34,407 bases of DNA from Solirubrobacter taibaiensis (GTDB lineage Bacteria > Actinomycetota > Thermoleophilia > Solirubrobacterales > Solirubrobacteraceae). The translations under genes were made by a program, and so were the position numbers. Every line of letters begins with the position of its first letter. Position 1 is the stretch's first letter. The notes under the pieces are model-generated. The model worked only from the letters and a program-made list of their open reading frames with translations. It searched no databases and had not been told where the DNA came from. This document shows positions 8,184 through 15,896 of the stretch, in pieces. Where the stretch lies: the NCBI GenBank assembly GCA_027587225.1, contig JAPDDQ010000064.1, forward strand, positions 1 to 34,407, given 5' to 3'.

Positions 8184-8738
8184 GTGAGTCAACGCGAACA
8201 GGTTCTGAGAGGCGTCGCCGACGCGATCGCGGCCAAGGGCTACTCGGCCACGACGATCTCCGACATCGCCAAGGCCGCGCGGGCCTCGCGCACGACCGTC
8301 TACGCCCAGTTCCCGGACAAGGACAGCGCGCTGATCGCGTTGCACCAGGAATTCGGGGCGCGCGTCGTGGCGGCGGTGGTGGAGGCGCACCGCGCCGCCG
8401 CCGGCGACTGGCGTAAGCGGCTCACCGCGATGGTCGGGGCCTACGTCGAGGCGATGGCCTCGGCTTCGCCCGGCGAGCGCGCTTCGCTCCTCGAGGTGGC
8501 CTCGATCGGCCCGGCCGGGCGCGAGTCGCGCCAGGCGGGGCAGGATCGCTTCGCGGCCGTGATCGTCGCCATCAGCGAGGACCTCGCCGCCGAATTCGGC
8601 GAGCTGCGCCCGCTGTCACCCGAGCTCGCGCTCGGCGCCGTCGCCGCGATCAACGAGCTCGCGCTGCGCGCCGACGACATCCGCGCGGTCGCACCCGTCG
8701 CGGTCGATCTTCTTCAACGACTGGTTTCCCATGCCTGA
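8184..8738 (+). CDS. TetR-family regulator, coupled to a membrane protein
   Basis: This protein has 184 residues from GTG 8184. The helix-turn-helix covers residues 1-50, with GYSATTISDIAKAARAS and TTVYAQFPDKDSAL as the helix pair and positioning helix. The C-terminal ligand domain is generic. No Shine-Dalgarno precedes the GTG, which directly follows an operator-like dyad, so the mRNA may be leaderless. Its stop (TGA 8736-8738) overlaps the ATG of the next gene by 8 nt, so the two are translationally coupled and the membrane protein is the obvious regulatory target. It differs clearly in sequence from the TetR just upstream. Confidence 0.87.
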   Translation: MSQREQVLRGVADAIAAKGYSATTISDIAKAARASRTTVYAQFPDKDSALIALHQEFGARVVAAVVEAHRAAAGDWRKRLTAMVGAYVEAMASASPGERASLLEVASIGPAGRESRQAGQDRFAAVIVAISEDLAAEFGELRPLSPELALGAVAAINELALRADDIRAVAPVAVDLLQRLVSHA

Positions 8739-9729
8739 GAATCCCCGCAAGGCCGCCGCGCTGCTGCTGGTCGGCGCCCTGATCCTGATGGTGGCCTTCG
8801 CCACCTCCTACGTCGGCGCGTTCCACGATCCGACGCCCCGGCAGATGCCGGTTGCGCTGGTGGGCACCGCCGCGCAGGCGCAGCAGCTCAACGAGCTGGA
8901 AGGCAAACCACTCGACGTGCGCGCCGTCTCCGATCGCGAGGCCGCGCTGCGGCTGCTCGACGACCGCGAGGTCTACGGCGTCTACGACGCGAGCGCGAAC
9001 CGCCTGTACGTCGCTTCCGCCGCGAACCGCGCGGCGGCGACGGCGCTCGAGCTGACCGTCAACCGCGTGCTCGCGGCGCAGGACCGGCCGGCGGCGCAGG
9101 TGCAGGACGTCAAGCCGCTCACCGCGAGCGACCCGAACGGCACGTCGCTGTTCTACGTCGTGATCGCGTGGGTGTTCGGCGGCTACTTCGCGGCCGTGCT
9201 GCTCGGGATGATCGCGGGTAACCGCAGCTCGTCGCGCAACCTGGCGGGGCTGCGCGTGGGCGCGCTCGCTGTGTTCGCCGTCGTCGGCAGCCTGCTCACG
9301 CTGCTCGTCGTGCGGGTCGGCTTCGACGTGCTCGGCGGCCCGTTCCTCGCGCTGTGGGCCGCGGGCGCGCTGATCGTGTTCGCCACCGCCGTGGCGTCCA
9401 GCGGGCTCCAGGCACTGGCCGGGATGGCCGGCACCGCGCTCGTGATCCTGCTGTTCGTCATCCTCGGCAACCCGGCCGCGGGCGGCGCGTTCGCGCGGCC
9501 GCTGCTGCCCGGCTTCTGGGGCACGGTCGGCGGCCTGCTCCCGCCCGGTGCGGGCGTGGACCTCGTCCGCAGCGTGCTCTTCTTCGACGGCGCGCGCGTG
9601 CTCGGCCCGATCGCGGTGCTGCTCGGATGGACGCTGCTCGGCGTGACGTTCGCGCTCTGGCGCGGCGGCCGCTCGATCCCGCGCGAGGAAGCGGAGATCG
9701 AAGCGGCCGCCGCGGCGGCCGCGGCCTGA
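8731..9729 (+). CDS. ABC-2/YhgE-Pip-like membrane protein
   Basis: This protein has 332 residues. One N-terminal membrane helix (about 8-30) is followed by an external domain of roughly 115 residues (MPVALVGTAAQAQQL, VYGVYDASANRLYVASAANRA). Five or so helices then run from about 140 to 315, ending in a short charged tail and poly-Ala. This layout is seen in ABC-2 type permease-like, YhgE/Pip and DUF3533 proteins, which are linked to export of drugs or surface material. No ATPase is adjacent, so it may act alone or with a distant partner. It starts inside the TetR stop (8-nt overlap) and is therefore co-expressed with it. The stop lies 1 nt from the convergent phytase-like gene with no room for a terminator. 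Confidence 0.7.
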   Translation: MPENPRKAAALLLVGALILMVAFATSYVGAFHDPTPRQMPVALVGTAAQAQQLNELEGKPLDVRAVSDREAALRLLDDREVYGVYDASANRLYVASAANRAAATALELTVNRVLAAQDRPAAQVQDVKPLTASDPNGTSLFYVVIAWVFGGYFAAVLLGMIAGNRSSSRNLAGLRVGALAVFAVVGSLLTLLVVRVGFDVLGGPFLALWAAGALIVFATAVASSGLQALAGMAGTALVILLFVILGNPAAGGAFARPLLPGFWGTVGGLLPPGAGVDLVRSVLFFDGARVLGPIAVLLGWTLLGVTFALWRGGRSIPREEAEIEAAAAAAAA

Positions 9730-9730
9730 G

Positions 9731-11545
9731 CTACGGGGTCGTCGTCGACAACGTGAAGGTCAGCGTCTTGCTGTAGGCGCCGGTGCGCAACGCGTCGCCT
9801 GCGTCCACGTGCTGGGAGAACGTGATCGTGACCGGCTCGTTGGCCGTCGGCGCCGTCCACCGGGACTTCGAGAACGCGACGCCGAGCGGGCTCGGGAGCG
9901 AGAACGCGCCGTTGGTCAGATGGCCGGGGTCGGAGACGCTGAGCGTCGCGTCGCCGGCGGTCGAGATGACGTTCGCGGCCGTCGTCGCCGTGTAGTCCCG
10001 CGTCACGCCCGGCGTGAACGCGCCGAACGTGGCCGGCGCGCCCAGCGTGAGCGACAGCGTGGCGGGCACGCTGCCGCCGACGGTCGCCTCGACGAGGTTC
10101 GACACGTCATAGCGCCACAGCTCGGTCGTCTTGCCGCTCGCGCTGACCTTGAACGGCGGGGTGCTCGTCGCGGCTGGATCGTTGCCCTGCTCGAACCCGA
10201 AGTCGTTGTCGTCGAGCATCGCCAGGTCGCCGTTGGGGAAGAGCCCGAGGCCCTCGGGCTTGTCGTGGTCGTAGCCCCAATCGTCGAGCGAGAGCCAGAA
10301 CGTCTTCGCCACCGGCGTCACACCGGCGCCGTTGGTGGACTCCAGCGTCGGCGCGTTGCCGTTCTGGACGGCGTCGTCGACGAGGTTCGTCGCGCCCTCG
10401 AGGTCGATGGCGTATACGCGCTTCTCGCCCGCACCGGGGACGCTGGTCACGTTGTCGTGCTCGTCGACGATGATGTGCGTCGCGTCGAGCGCGTAGATGT
10501 CGGAGTTCGAGAGGTCCGCCTGGTTGATGCCGCTGCCCGGCTGCGGGGCGCTCAGACGGTAGATCCACTCGCCGGTCAGCTTCGGGTTCAGCGAGTCGCT
10601 GACGTCGAAGCGCACGAGCCGCAGCGTGCGACCGTCGCCCTGACCGGCGGGCGGGACGATCGACGACTGCAGCATGCCGAACAGCGTCTTGCCGTCCGCG
10701 GTGAGCGTGCCGCCCTCCATGCCGCGGTTCTGGCGCCGGAACGCGAACGCGCGCGGCAGGATGCGATGCGTCTTGACGACGGCCTCGTCCTCGCCGGCGA
10801 ACTTCGCCGGGTTGGCCGGGTCGGCGGGCACGGTCACACCGTCGGGCACGATCCGGTTGAGCAGCGTCCCGTCGGCAGCGACGTGCACCAGCGACGGGCG
10901 GTACTCGTCGCCGATCCAGAACGAGCCGTCACGCGGGTCGACCGCGATCGACTCGGAGTCCAGGCCGTACGGGTCCGAAGGCAGCGGGGTCGTGCCGTCG
11001 GCGGCGTACGGCACCTCGTCGCGAGCGGAGGCCGCGGTGGGCAGGCCGGAGATCCCGCCTTGCCCGGCGGTCGCGATCTGCGACAGCCCGGTGATGTGGT
11101 TCTGGTCGCCGGGCAGCACGCCGAGGCCCGGGTTCGGGTTGGCCTGCATCCACGCGCGCGCCGGGTTCACCGCGCCCGCCTTCAGGTGGATCGGAATCCG
11201 CTGCACGACGTTCAGCGCGCCGCCCGAGCCGATCGCGACCTTGTAGATCGTCGGCGTGAACGAGGGCGAGAGGAACGTGCGCCGCGTCCCGGTGCCGCCG
11301 ACCGCGGGCAGGCCGTTCGGGCCGCGGTCCGACACGGTCCAGAAGGTGCTGTCGTCGATCGGGGCGAACGCCGACCAGCCACCCTCGTTGACCGGCGGGG
11401 TGTAGATGCTCGTGCCGACGAGCGGCTGCGCGGCACCCCACACGCTCTTGCTTTCCAGCGTGAAGGCCGGTGTCACCGCCGCGCTCGCGGCGGGCGCGAA
11501 CGTCAGCGCGGCGACGGCCGCCACTGCGACAACTGTCTTGGACAT
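9731..11545 (-). CDS. Secreted phytase-like (esterase-like) protein with shared C-terminal module
   Basis: This protein has 604 residues. ATG 11545 is chosen because GGAGAGG lies 8 nt upstream; an in-frame ATG 27 nt earlier lacks this. The signal peptide is MSKTVVAVAAVAALTFAPAASAA. Residues about 25-485 match the esterase-like phytase family (PF13449 type): FAPIDDSTFWTVSDRGPNG, then YGLDSESIAVDPRDGSFWIGDEYRPSLVHV, then a DLSNSDIYALDATHIIVDEHDN segment, all expected of a beta-propeller. Residues 490-604 (GGSVPATLSLTLGAP to LTFTLSTTTP) repeat the end module of the M14 carboxypeptidase. Family members are annotated as phosphatase or esterase from fold only, so the substrate is unknown. The gene converges with the membrane protein gene, 1 nt apart. 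Confidence 0.85.
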   Translation of the reverse strand: MSKTVVAVAAVAALTFAPAASAAVTPAFTLESKSVWGAAQPLVGTSIYTPPVNEGGWSAFAPIDDSTFWTVSDRGPNGLPAVGGTGTRRTFLSPSFTPTIYKVAIGSGGALNVVQRIPIHLKAGAVNPARAWMQANPNPGLGVLPGDQNHITGLSQIATAGQGGISGLPTAASARDEVPYAADGTTPLPSDPYGLDSESIAVDPRDGSFWIGDEYRPSLVHVAADGTLLNRIVPDGVTVPADPANPAKFAGEDEAVVKTHRILPRAFAFRRQNRGMEGGTLTADGKTLFGMLQSSIVPPAGQGDGRTLRLVRFDVSDSLNPKLTGEWIYRLSAPQPGSGINQADLSNSDIYALDATHIIVDEHDNVTSVPGAGEKRVYAIDLEGATNLVDDAVQNGNAPTLESTNGAGVTPVAKTFWLSLDDWGYDHDKPEGLGLFPNGDLAMLDDNDFGFEQGNDPAATSTPPFKVSASGKTTELWRYDVSNLVEATVGGSVPATLSLTLGAPATFGAFTPGVTRDYTATTAANVISTAGDATLSVSDPGHLTNGAFSLPSPLGVAFSKSRWTAPTANEPVTITFSQHVDAGDALRTGAYSKTLTFTLSTTTP

Positions 11546-11590
11546 CGGCCGATCCTCTCCGGCCGTCTCCAAGCGCTCGTTATCGCCTTG

Positions 11591-11965
11591 TTACTGCACG
11601 CGGCCCGCCTGCGCCCACTCCGCGGGCCGCGAGCGCGGGCGCCCGATCATGGTCGCCGTGCCGTCGTCGAGGATCGGCCGTTGCAGCAGCGACGGGTGCT
11701 CGAGCAGCGTCGCGACAACCTGGTCGAGGTCCCAGCCGTCGGCCTCCAGGCCGAGGTCCTTGTACTTCTTGTCGCGTCGGATGAGCGCATCCACCGGGTC
11801 ACCCTGCAGGCGCTCGGCGAGGCTGCGCACCTCCGCCTCGTCCAGGCGCTCCGCGACGAGCAGGTACTTGCGGATCGTCACCTCGTGCCCGGCCGCCTCG
11901 AGCGCTTCGAGGGCGTGCACGGAAGTCGGGCAGTGCGGATTGTGGAGGAGCGTCAGCGTGGGCAC
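11591..11965 (-). CDS. ArsC/Spx-like thioredoxin-fold protein
   Basis: From GTG 11965 this is 124 residues. It begins directly with the first beta strand (VPTLTLLHNPHCPTS). The active-site loop HNPHCPTS corresponds to HNPxCSKS of glutaredoxin-type arsenate reductases, with the single Cys conserved. The C-terminal LLQRPILDDGTATMIGRP matches the family motif for the substrate/glutathione region (RPI...IGRP). Family roles are arsenate reduction with a small thiol or Spx-like regulation. With no arsenic genes nearby, the role is open. A TACGAT hexamer 6 nt before the GTG suggests a leaderless transcript. In-frame ATGs at 12007 and 12022 would add 14-19 residues outside the fold. Divergent from the first S8 protease. 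Confidence 0.7.
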   Translation of the reverse strand: MPTLTLLHNPHCPTSVHALEALEAAGHEVTIRKYLLVAERLDEAEVRSLAERLQGDPVDALIRRDKKYKDLGLEADGWDLDQVVATLLEHPSLLQRPILDDGTATMIGRPRSRPAEWAQAGRVQ

Positions 11966-12093
11966 GTGGAGATCGTAGGTCCGGTCCCGGACACGCGCTT
12001 TGCGCATTGACACGGTGTCCACTTACGCTCCGCGGCGGGAGCGGGGCGGTTGACGTCCCGAACATATACGCAGGGGTCACAGGGAGGCCAACT

Positions 12094-13569
12094 GTGAGGA
12101 AAGTGGCACTGGCGCTGCTGGGAGCAGCGCTCGTGGTCGTTCCGTCGAGCGCGAACGCGCAGGAGAAGATCGACGGGCAGTACATCGTCGTGCTCAAGGA
12201 CAACGCGTCCGGTGAGCGCGCGAAGGAGAAGGCGCGGACCCGCGGCGGGCGGATTCAGCGCGAGAGCTTCGGGCGTGTGCTGAACGGGTTCACCGCCAAG
12301 CTCGACAGCCAGGCGCTCGAGGCGGTCAAGCAGGACGCGGCGGTGGACTACGTCGAGCAGGATCAGATCGTGCGGCTCGACACGACGCAAGCCAACGCGA
12401 CGTGGGGTCTGGACCGGCTCGACCAGCGCGACCTGCCGCTCAGCAGCACCTACAACTACGACGCCACGGGCACGGGCGTGACGGCGTACATCATCGACAC
12501 CGGCATCCACCTCAGCCACAACGACTTCGGCGGGCGGGCGACGAGTGGCTACGACGCGATCGACGGCGGCAGCGCCGACGACTGCAACGGCCACGGTACG
12601 CACGTCGCGGGCACCGTGGGCGGCACGACCTACGGCGTCGCCAAGAACGTGCGGCTCGTCGCCGTGCGCGTGCTCGACTGCGGCGGCTCGGGCAGCAACT
12701 CGGGCGTGATCGCGGGCGTGAACTGGGTCACGAGCAACCACGCCGCCGGCCAGCTCGCCGTGGCCAACATGAGCCTCGGCGGCGGCGCGTCGAGTGCGCT
12801 CGACACCGCCGTGAGCAACTCGATCGCCGACGGCGTGACGTACGCCCTCGCGGCCGGCAACAGCAACGCGAACGCGTGCAACTCGTCGCCGGCGCGCACG
12901 CCCAACGCGATCACCGTCGGCGCGACGACCAGCAGCGATGCGCGCGCCTCGTACTCGAACTACGGCAGTTGCCTGGACATCTTCGCGCCGGGCTCGAGCA
13001 TCACGTCCGCGTGGTACACGAGCAACACGGCCACGAACACGATCAGCGGCACGTCGATGGCGTCACCGCACGTCGCGGGCGCGGCCGCCGTCTATCTGCA
13101 GGCCAACCCATCGGCATTGCCGGCGCAGGTCGCGAGCGCGCTGGTCGGCGCAGCCACCACCGGCAAGGTGACGAGCCCCGGCTCCGGCTCGCCGAACCGG
13201 CTGCTGTACATCGCCCCGCCCGGTGGTGGAGGAACGAACCCGCCGCCGGCCGGCACCTGTGGCCCCGGCACGATCAGCGAAACGGGCTCGCTCGCGGGCA
13301 CCGCAAGCGTGGCGTACGTCCCGAAGGCGACCGGCTCGTACACCACGACCGTGAGCGGTTCGCACCGCGGCTGCTTCACCGGTATGGGCACCGACTTCGA
13401 TCTGTACCTGCAGAAGCGCAGCGGCTCGAACTGGGTGACCGTCGCCCGCTCGGATGGGTCGAGCTCGACCGAGTCGATCACGTACTCCGGCACGGCCGGA
13501 ACGTACCGCTGGCGCGTCTATTCCTACCGCGGTTCGGGTTCCTTCACGTTGGATTGGTCCAAGCCGTAG
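12094..13569 (+). CDS. Secreted subtilisin-family (S8) serine protease, first of a tandem pair
   Basis: This protein has 491 residues from GTG 12094, with GGGAGG 6-7 nt upstream. The signal peptide is about 1-22 (ending SSANA). The I9 inhibitor prodomain is about 25-97 (GQYIVVLKD...VDYVEQDQIV). The catalytic domain, about 104-370, is of proteinase K/aqualysin type. Catalytic residues are Asp135 (AYIIDTG), His167 (NGHGTHVAGTVGG), oxyanion Asn256 (AAGNS) and Ser321 (SGTSMASPHVAG). A short Gly/Pro linker leads to a C-terminal beta-sandwich (about 398-491) like bacterial pre-peptidase C-terminal domains (GTDFDLYLQKR, GTYRWRVYSYRGSG). The prodomain is expected to be removed after export. It is a close paralogue of the next gene, sharing even the GGGAGGCCAACTGTG translation start context. 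Confidence 0.95.
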   Translation: MRKVALALLGAALVVVPSSANAQEKIDGQYIVVLKDNASGERAKEKARTRGGRIQRESFGRVLNGFTAKLDSQALEAVKQDAAVDYVEQDQIVRLDTTQANATWGLDRLDQRDLPLSSTYNYDATGTGVTAYIIDTGIHLSHNDFGGRATSGYDAIDGGSADDCNGHGTHVAGTVGGTTYGVAKNVRLVAVRVLDCGGSGSNSGVIAGVNWVTSNHAAGQLAVANMSLGGGASSALDTAVSNSIADGVTYALAAGNSNANACNSSPARTPNAITVGATTSSDARASYSNYGSCLDIFAPGSSITSAWYTSNTATNTISGTSMASPHVAGAAAVYLQANPSALPAQVASALVGAATTGKVTSPGSGSPNRLLYIAPPGGGGTNPPPAGTCGPGTISETGSLAGTASVAYVPKATGSYTTTVSGSHRGCFTGMGTDFDLYLQKRSGSNWVTVARSDGSSSTESITYSGTAGTYRWRVYSYRGSGSFTLDWSKP

Positions 13570-13582
13570 ACCGGTAACCCTT

Positions 13583-13615
13583 TGGACGCTCCCGCAAACC
13601 TGGCGGGAGCGTCCA
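13583..13615 (+). terminator. Hairpin after the first S8 protease
   Basis: A perfect 13-bp stem (13583-13595 with 13603-13615) has a 7-nt AAACCTG loop and starts 13 nt past the stop. There is no T-tract. It probably ends the first protease transcript, so the second protease has its own promoter. Confidence 0.75.
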
Positions 13616-13638
13616 GGTCCGCGCTAGAACGCACCGTA

Positions 13639-13739
13639 TTTCCCTGCTTGTAAGCGGGAAATCGGCCCCTACCTTCCGGCCCTGGGAACAGCGCAGTGCA
13701 GCTTCCGGTGGGGGACCGGATGTTGAGTCGGTCAACATC
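13639..13739 (+). promoter_or_regulatory. Structured leader candidate before the second S8 protease
   Basis: Three hairpin-forming segments precede the ribosome site. One is TTTCCC/GGGAAA with inner GCTT/AAGC arms (13639-13661). The second is CCGG/CCGG around a G-run near 13704-13718. The third is a perfect 8-bp stem GATGTTGA/TCAACATC with a 5-nt loop (13719-13739). The first protease has no equivalent region. It could be a 5' UTR regulator or include promoter elements. I do not recognise a named riboswitch. Confidence 0.4.
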
Positions 13740-13772
13740 ATCATCCATCTAGCAGGGGCTGGGAGGCCAACT

Positions 13773-15320
13773 GTGAAGTCAACAACCCTTGCGCTGCTTG
13801 CGGCAGCGCTCGTGGTCGTGCCGTCGAGCGCGCAGGCGCAAGAGAAGGTCGACGGGCAGTACATCGTCGTGCTCAAGTCGGGAGCGAGCACGACAGCGGT
13901 GGACCGGGCGAAGGACAAGGCGCGCGACCGCGGCGGGCGGGTGCAGCGCACGTACGGCAAGGTCCTCAAGGGCTTCAGCGCGAAGCTCACCAAGCAGGCG
14001 CTCGTGGCGGTCAAGAAGGACCCGGCCGTGGCGTTCGTCGAGCAGGATCGCGTGATCCGCCTCGACGCGACTCAGAACAACGCACCGTGGGGGCTGGATC
14101 GCATCGACCAGCGCGCCCTGCCGCTCAGCACCACGTACAACTACACGGGCACCGGCGCGGGCGTGAAGGCCTTCATCATCGACACCGGCGTGCGCATCAC
14201 GCACACCGACTTCGGCGGGCGCGCGACGAGCGGCTTCGACGCCGTCGACGGTGGCGCGGCCGACGACTGCCACGGCCACGGCACGCACGTCGCGGGCACG
14301 GTCGGCGGCACCACGCACGGCGTGGCCAAGGCGGTCTCGATCGTCGCCGTGCGCGTGCTCGACTGCGCCGGATCGGGCACGATCTCGGGCGTCGTCGCGG
14401 GCGTGAACTGGGTCACCCAGAACCACGGCAGCGGGCCGGCGGTGGCGAACATGAGCCTCGGTGGCGGCGCGTCCGACGCGCTCGACCAGGCGGTCGCGGC
14501 GTCCGTCGCGAGCGGCGTGACGTACGCGGTCGCGTCCGGCAACTCAGGCGACGACGCGTGCGACTACTCGCCCGCACGCACCCCGACCGCGATCACGGTC
14601 AACTCGAGCAACCGCACGGACGCGCGGTCCTCGTTCTCCAACTACGGCACGTGCTCGGACATCTTCGCGCCGGGTGAGCAGGTGCTCTCCACGTGGAACA
14701 CGAGCGACACGGCGACGAGCACGCTGAGCGGCACGTCGATGGCGTCACCGCACGTGGCGGGGGCCGCGGCGGTGTACCTGCAGACCAACACGAGCGCGAC
14801 GCCGGCGCAGGTGGCGACCGCGCTGACCACGGCGGCGACGTCGGGCGTCATCACGAGCCCCGGCACCGGCTCGCCGAACAAGCTGCTCTACAGCGATCCG
14901 GGCGGCGGCGGGGGCAACCCGAACCCGGAGCCCACGCCGACGCCGACGCCGAGCCCGACCCCGTCGCCCACGCCGACGCCGTCACCGAGCCCGTCGCCGA
15001 CTCCGACGCCGACCCCGGCACCGGGCTGCGGTGACCGCAGCTCGAGCGGCTCGCTCTCCGGTCGTGGGGCCGAGGTGCGGATCGAGTACGCAACCACGGC
15101 GAGCGGCCTGCACAAGGCCTGCCTGACCGGGGCGTCCGGGACCGACTTCGACCTCGCCCTGCAGCGCCAGACCGCGTACGGCTGGCAACAGGTCGCGATC
15201 TCGCAGAGCCCGTTCAACACCGAGACGGTCGAATACTCCGGACCGGCCGGCCAGTACCGCTGGCGCGTGTACTCCTACAGCGGCACCGGAGGCTTCACGC
15301 TGAGCTGGCGCCGACCGTAA
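13773..15320 (+). CDS. Secreted subtilisin-family (S8) serine protease with Pro-Thr linker, second of pair
   Basis: This protein has 515 residues from GTG 13773, with GGGAGG in the same position as in its paralogue. The signal peptide is about 1-22 (PSSAQAQ). The I9 prodomain is about 25-99. In the catalytic domain the triad is Asp137 (FIIDTG), His169 (HGHGTHVAGTVGG) and Ser322 (SGTSMASPHVAG), with oxyanion Asn257 (ASGNSG). A linker rich in Pro, Thr and Ser (about 376-417) replaces the short linker of the first copy. It separates the protease from a C-terminal PPC-like beta domain (about 420-515, GTDFDLALQRQ, GQYRWRVYSYSGTG). Such linkers suit a cell-wall or substrate-tethered enzyme. Tandem duplication followed by linker expansion is the simplest origin. 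Role: extracellular protein hydrolysis. Confidence 0.95.
   Translation: MKSTTLALLAAALVVVPSSAQAQEKVDGQYIVVLKSGASTTAVDRAKDKARDRGGRVQRTYGKVLKGFSAKLTKQALVAVKKDPAVAFVEQDRVIRLDATQNNAPWGLDRIDQRALPLSTTYNYTGTGAGVKAFIIDTGVRITHTDFGGRATSGFDAVDGGAADDCHGHGTHVAGTVGGTTHGVAKAVSIVAVRVLDCAGSGTISGVVAGVNWVTQNHGSGPAVANMSLGGGASDALDQAVAASVASGVTYAVASGNSGDDACDYSPARTPTAITVNSSNRTDARSSFSNYGTCSDIFAPGEQVLSTWNTSDTATSTLSGTSMASPHVAGAAAVYLQTNTSATPAQVATALTTAATSGVITSPGTGSPNKLLYSDPGGGGGNPNPEPTPTPTPSPTPSPTPTPSPSPSPTPTPTPAPGCGDRSSSGSLSGRGAEVRIEYATTASGLHKACLTGASGTDFDLALQRQTAYGWQQVAISQSPFNTETVEYSGPAGQYRWRVYSYSGTGGFTLSWRRP
14928..15020 (+). repeat. Low-complexity CCGACG/CCGAGC hexamer tract inside the protease gene
   Basis: About 90 bp of repeated six-base units (CCGACGCCGACG, CCGAGCCCGTCG and variants) encode the PTPTPSPS linker of the second S8 protease. 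The tract is in frame and in-gene. It is prone to length change by slippage and absent from the paralogous upstream gene. Confidence 0.8.
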
Positions 15321-15357
15321 ATGCGCTCAGGCGCGTCGACTGCCCCGGTTCGTGTCC

Positions 15358-15363
15358 TACGCT
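15358..15363 (+). promoter_or_regulatory. Candidate -10 (TACGCT) for the zinc-ribbon membrane protein
   Basis: TACGCT lies 9 nt before the ATG at 15372, which would give a leaderless or near-leaderless mRNA. The -35 region (GTCGAC at 15335-15340) is weak. Confidence 0.3.
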
Positions 15364-15371
15364 AGGTGGAT

Positions 15372-15860
15372 ATGGAGGGTTCAGTCGGCGCGCCCCCGCA
15401 GCGCGTGTGTCCCAAGTGCGCCCGCATCTCGTGGGCGACCGGTCCGCAGTGCCCGTACTGCACGGCGAAGTTCCGCCGGAGCGCGGGTGTGGCCCCGTGG
15501 ATGCTCGTGGTGGCGACGGCGGTGATCGTGGTCGCGTTCGCCTTGATGTTCTACATCACGGTCCAGCAGGTCAACGACCGCGTCGACGAGGTCAACACGC
15601 AGATCGACCGCAGCGTCGACCAGCTGCGGACGGACGTGCGCAAGGAGCTCGACGCGCGCATCCCGCCCGGTGGCATCGGTGGTGTCGGTGGCGTCCCGAC
15701 GCCGGCGCCGACGGTGGACCCGCTCCCCACACAGGAGCCGACTCCGGACCCGCTGGAGATCACGCCCACGCCTTCACCGTCGCCGACGGTCGAGGGCGAG
15801 ACCACCCCGGACGCGTCGGCCACACCGACGCCGACCGAGGACCCGATCATCAACCCCTGA
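15372..15860 (+). CDS. Small zinc-ribbon single-pass membrane protein with Pro-Thr tail
   Basis: This protein has 162 residues from ATG 15372 (a GTG two codons earlier is also possible). The N-terminus carries two CxxC knuckles in CPKCARISWATGPQCPYC, a compact zinc ribbon. One membrane helix follows (about 42-66, WMLVVATAVIVVAFALMFYI). Then comes a polar, probably coiled-coil stretch (VQQVNDRVDEVNTQIDRSVDQL) and a Pro/Thr/Glu-rich tail (about 105-162). The predicted topology is ribbon in the cytoplasm, coil and tail outside. The function is not recognisable. The tail resembles cell-wall-spanning linkers. It follows the second protease on the same strand by 51 nt, so co-transcription is possible, but the local -10 suggests its own promoter. 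Confidence 0.75.
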   Translation: MEGSVGAPPQRVCPKCARISWATGPQCPYCTAKFRRSAGVAPWMLVVATAVIVVAFALMFYITVQQVNDRVDEVNTQIDRSVDQLRTDVRKELDARIPPGGIGGVGGVPTPAPTVDPLPTQEPTPDPLEITPTPSPSPTVEGETTPDASATPTPTEDPIINP

Positions 15861-15881
15861 GGCGCGCCGCTCCGGCGCGCC
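15861..15881. terminator. Hairpin between convergent zinc-ribbon protein and phosphorylase genes
   Basis: The 9-bp stem GGCGCGCCG/CGGCGCGCC (15861-15869/15873-15881) has a 3-nt loop. Outer ACCCCT/AGGGGT arms (about 15853-15890) could extend it. It lies exactly between the two stops and can serve both strands. Confidence 0.7.
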
Positions 15882-15896
15882 CCGAGGGGTGAGGTC

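Noticed and set aside
9809..12010. 733-codon plus-strand open frame over the phytase-like and ArsC-like genes
   Set aside because: Spans two real genes and their gap, and has no recognisable motif.
12007..12029. TTGACA at 12007-12012 with TACGCT at 12024-12029 as a promoter for the first protease; also the GACACGGTGTC dyad
   Set aside because: Spacing of 11 bp is far too short for a -35/-10 pair and the 5-bp dyad is too small to support a call.
13639..13739. Named riboswitch (c-di-AMP, SAM-IV or similar)
   Set aside because: G-rich stems are suggestive, but I could not match any conserved core; kept only as a structured leader.
14928..15020. Possible CRISPR or minisatellite array
   Set aside because: Short in-frame hexamers encoding a Pro-Thr linker, without spacers.
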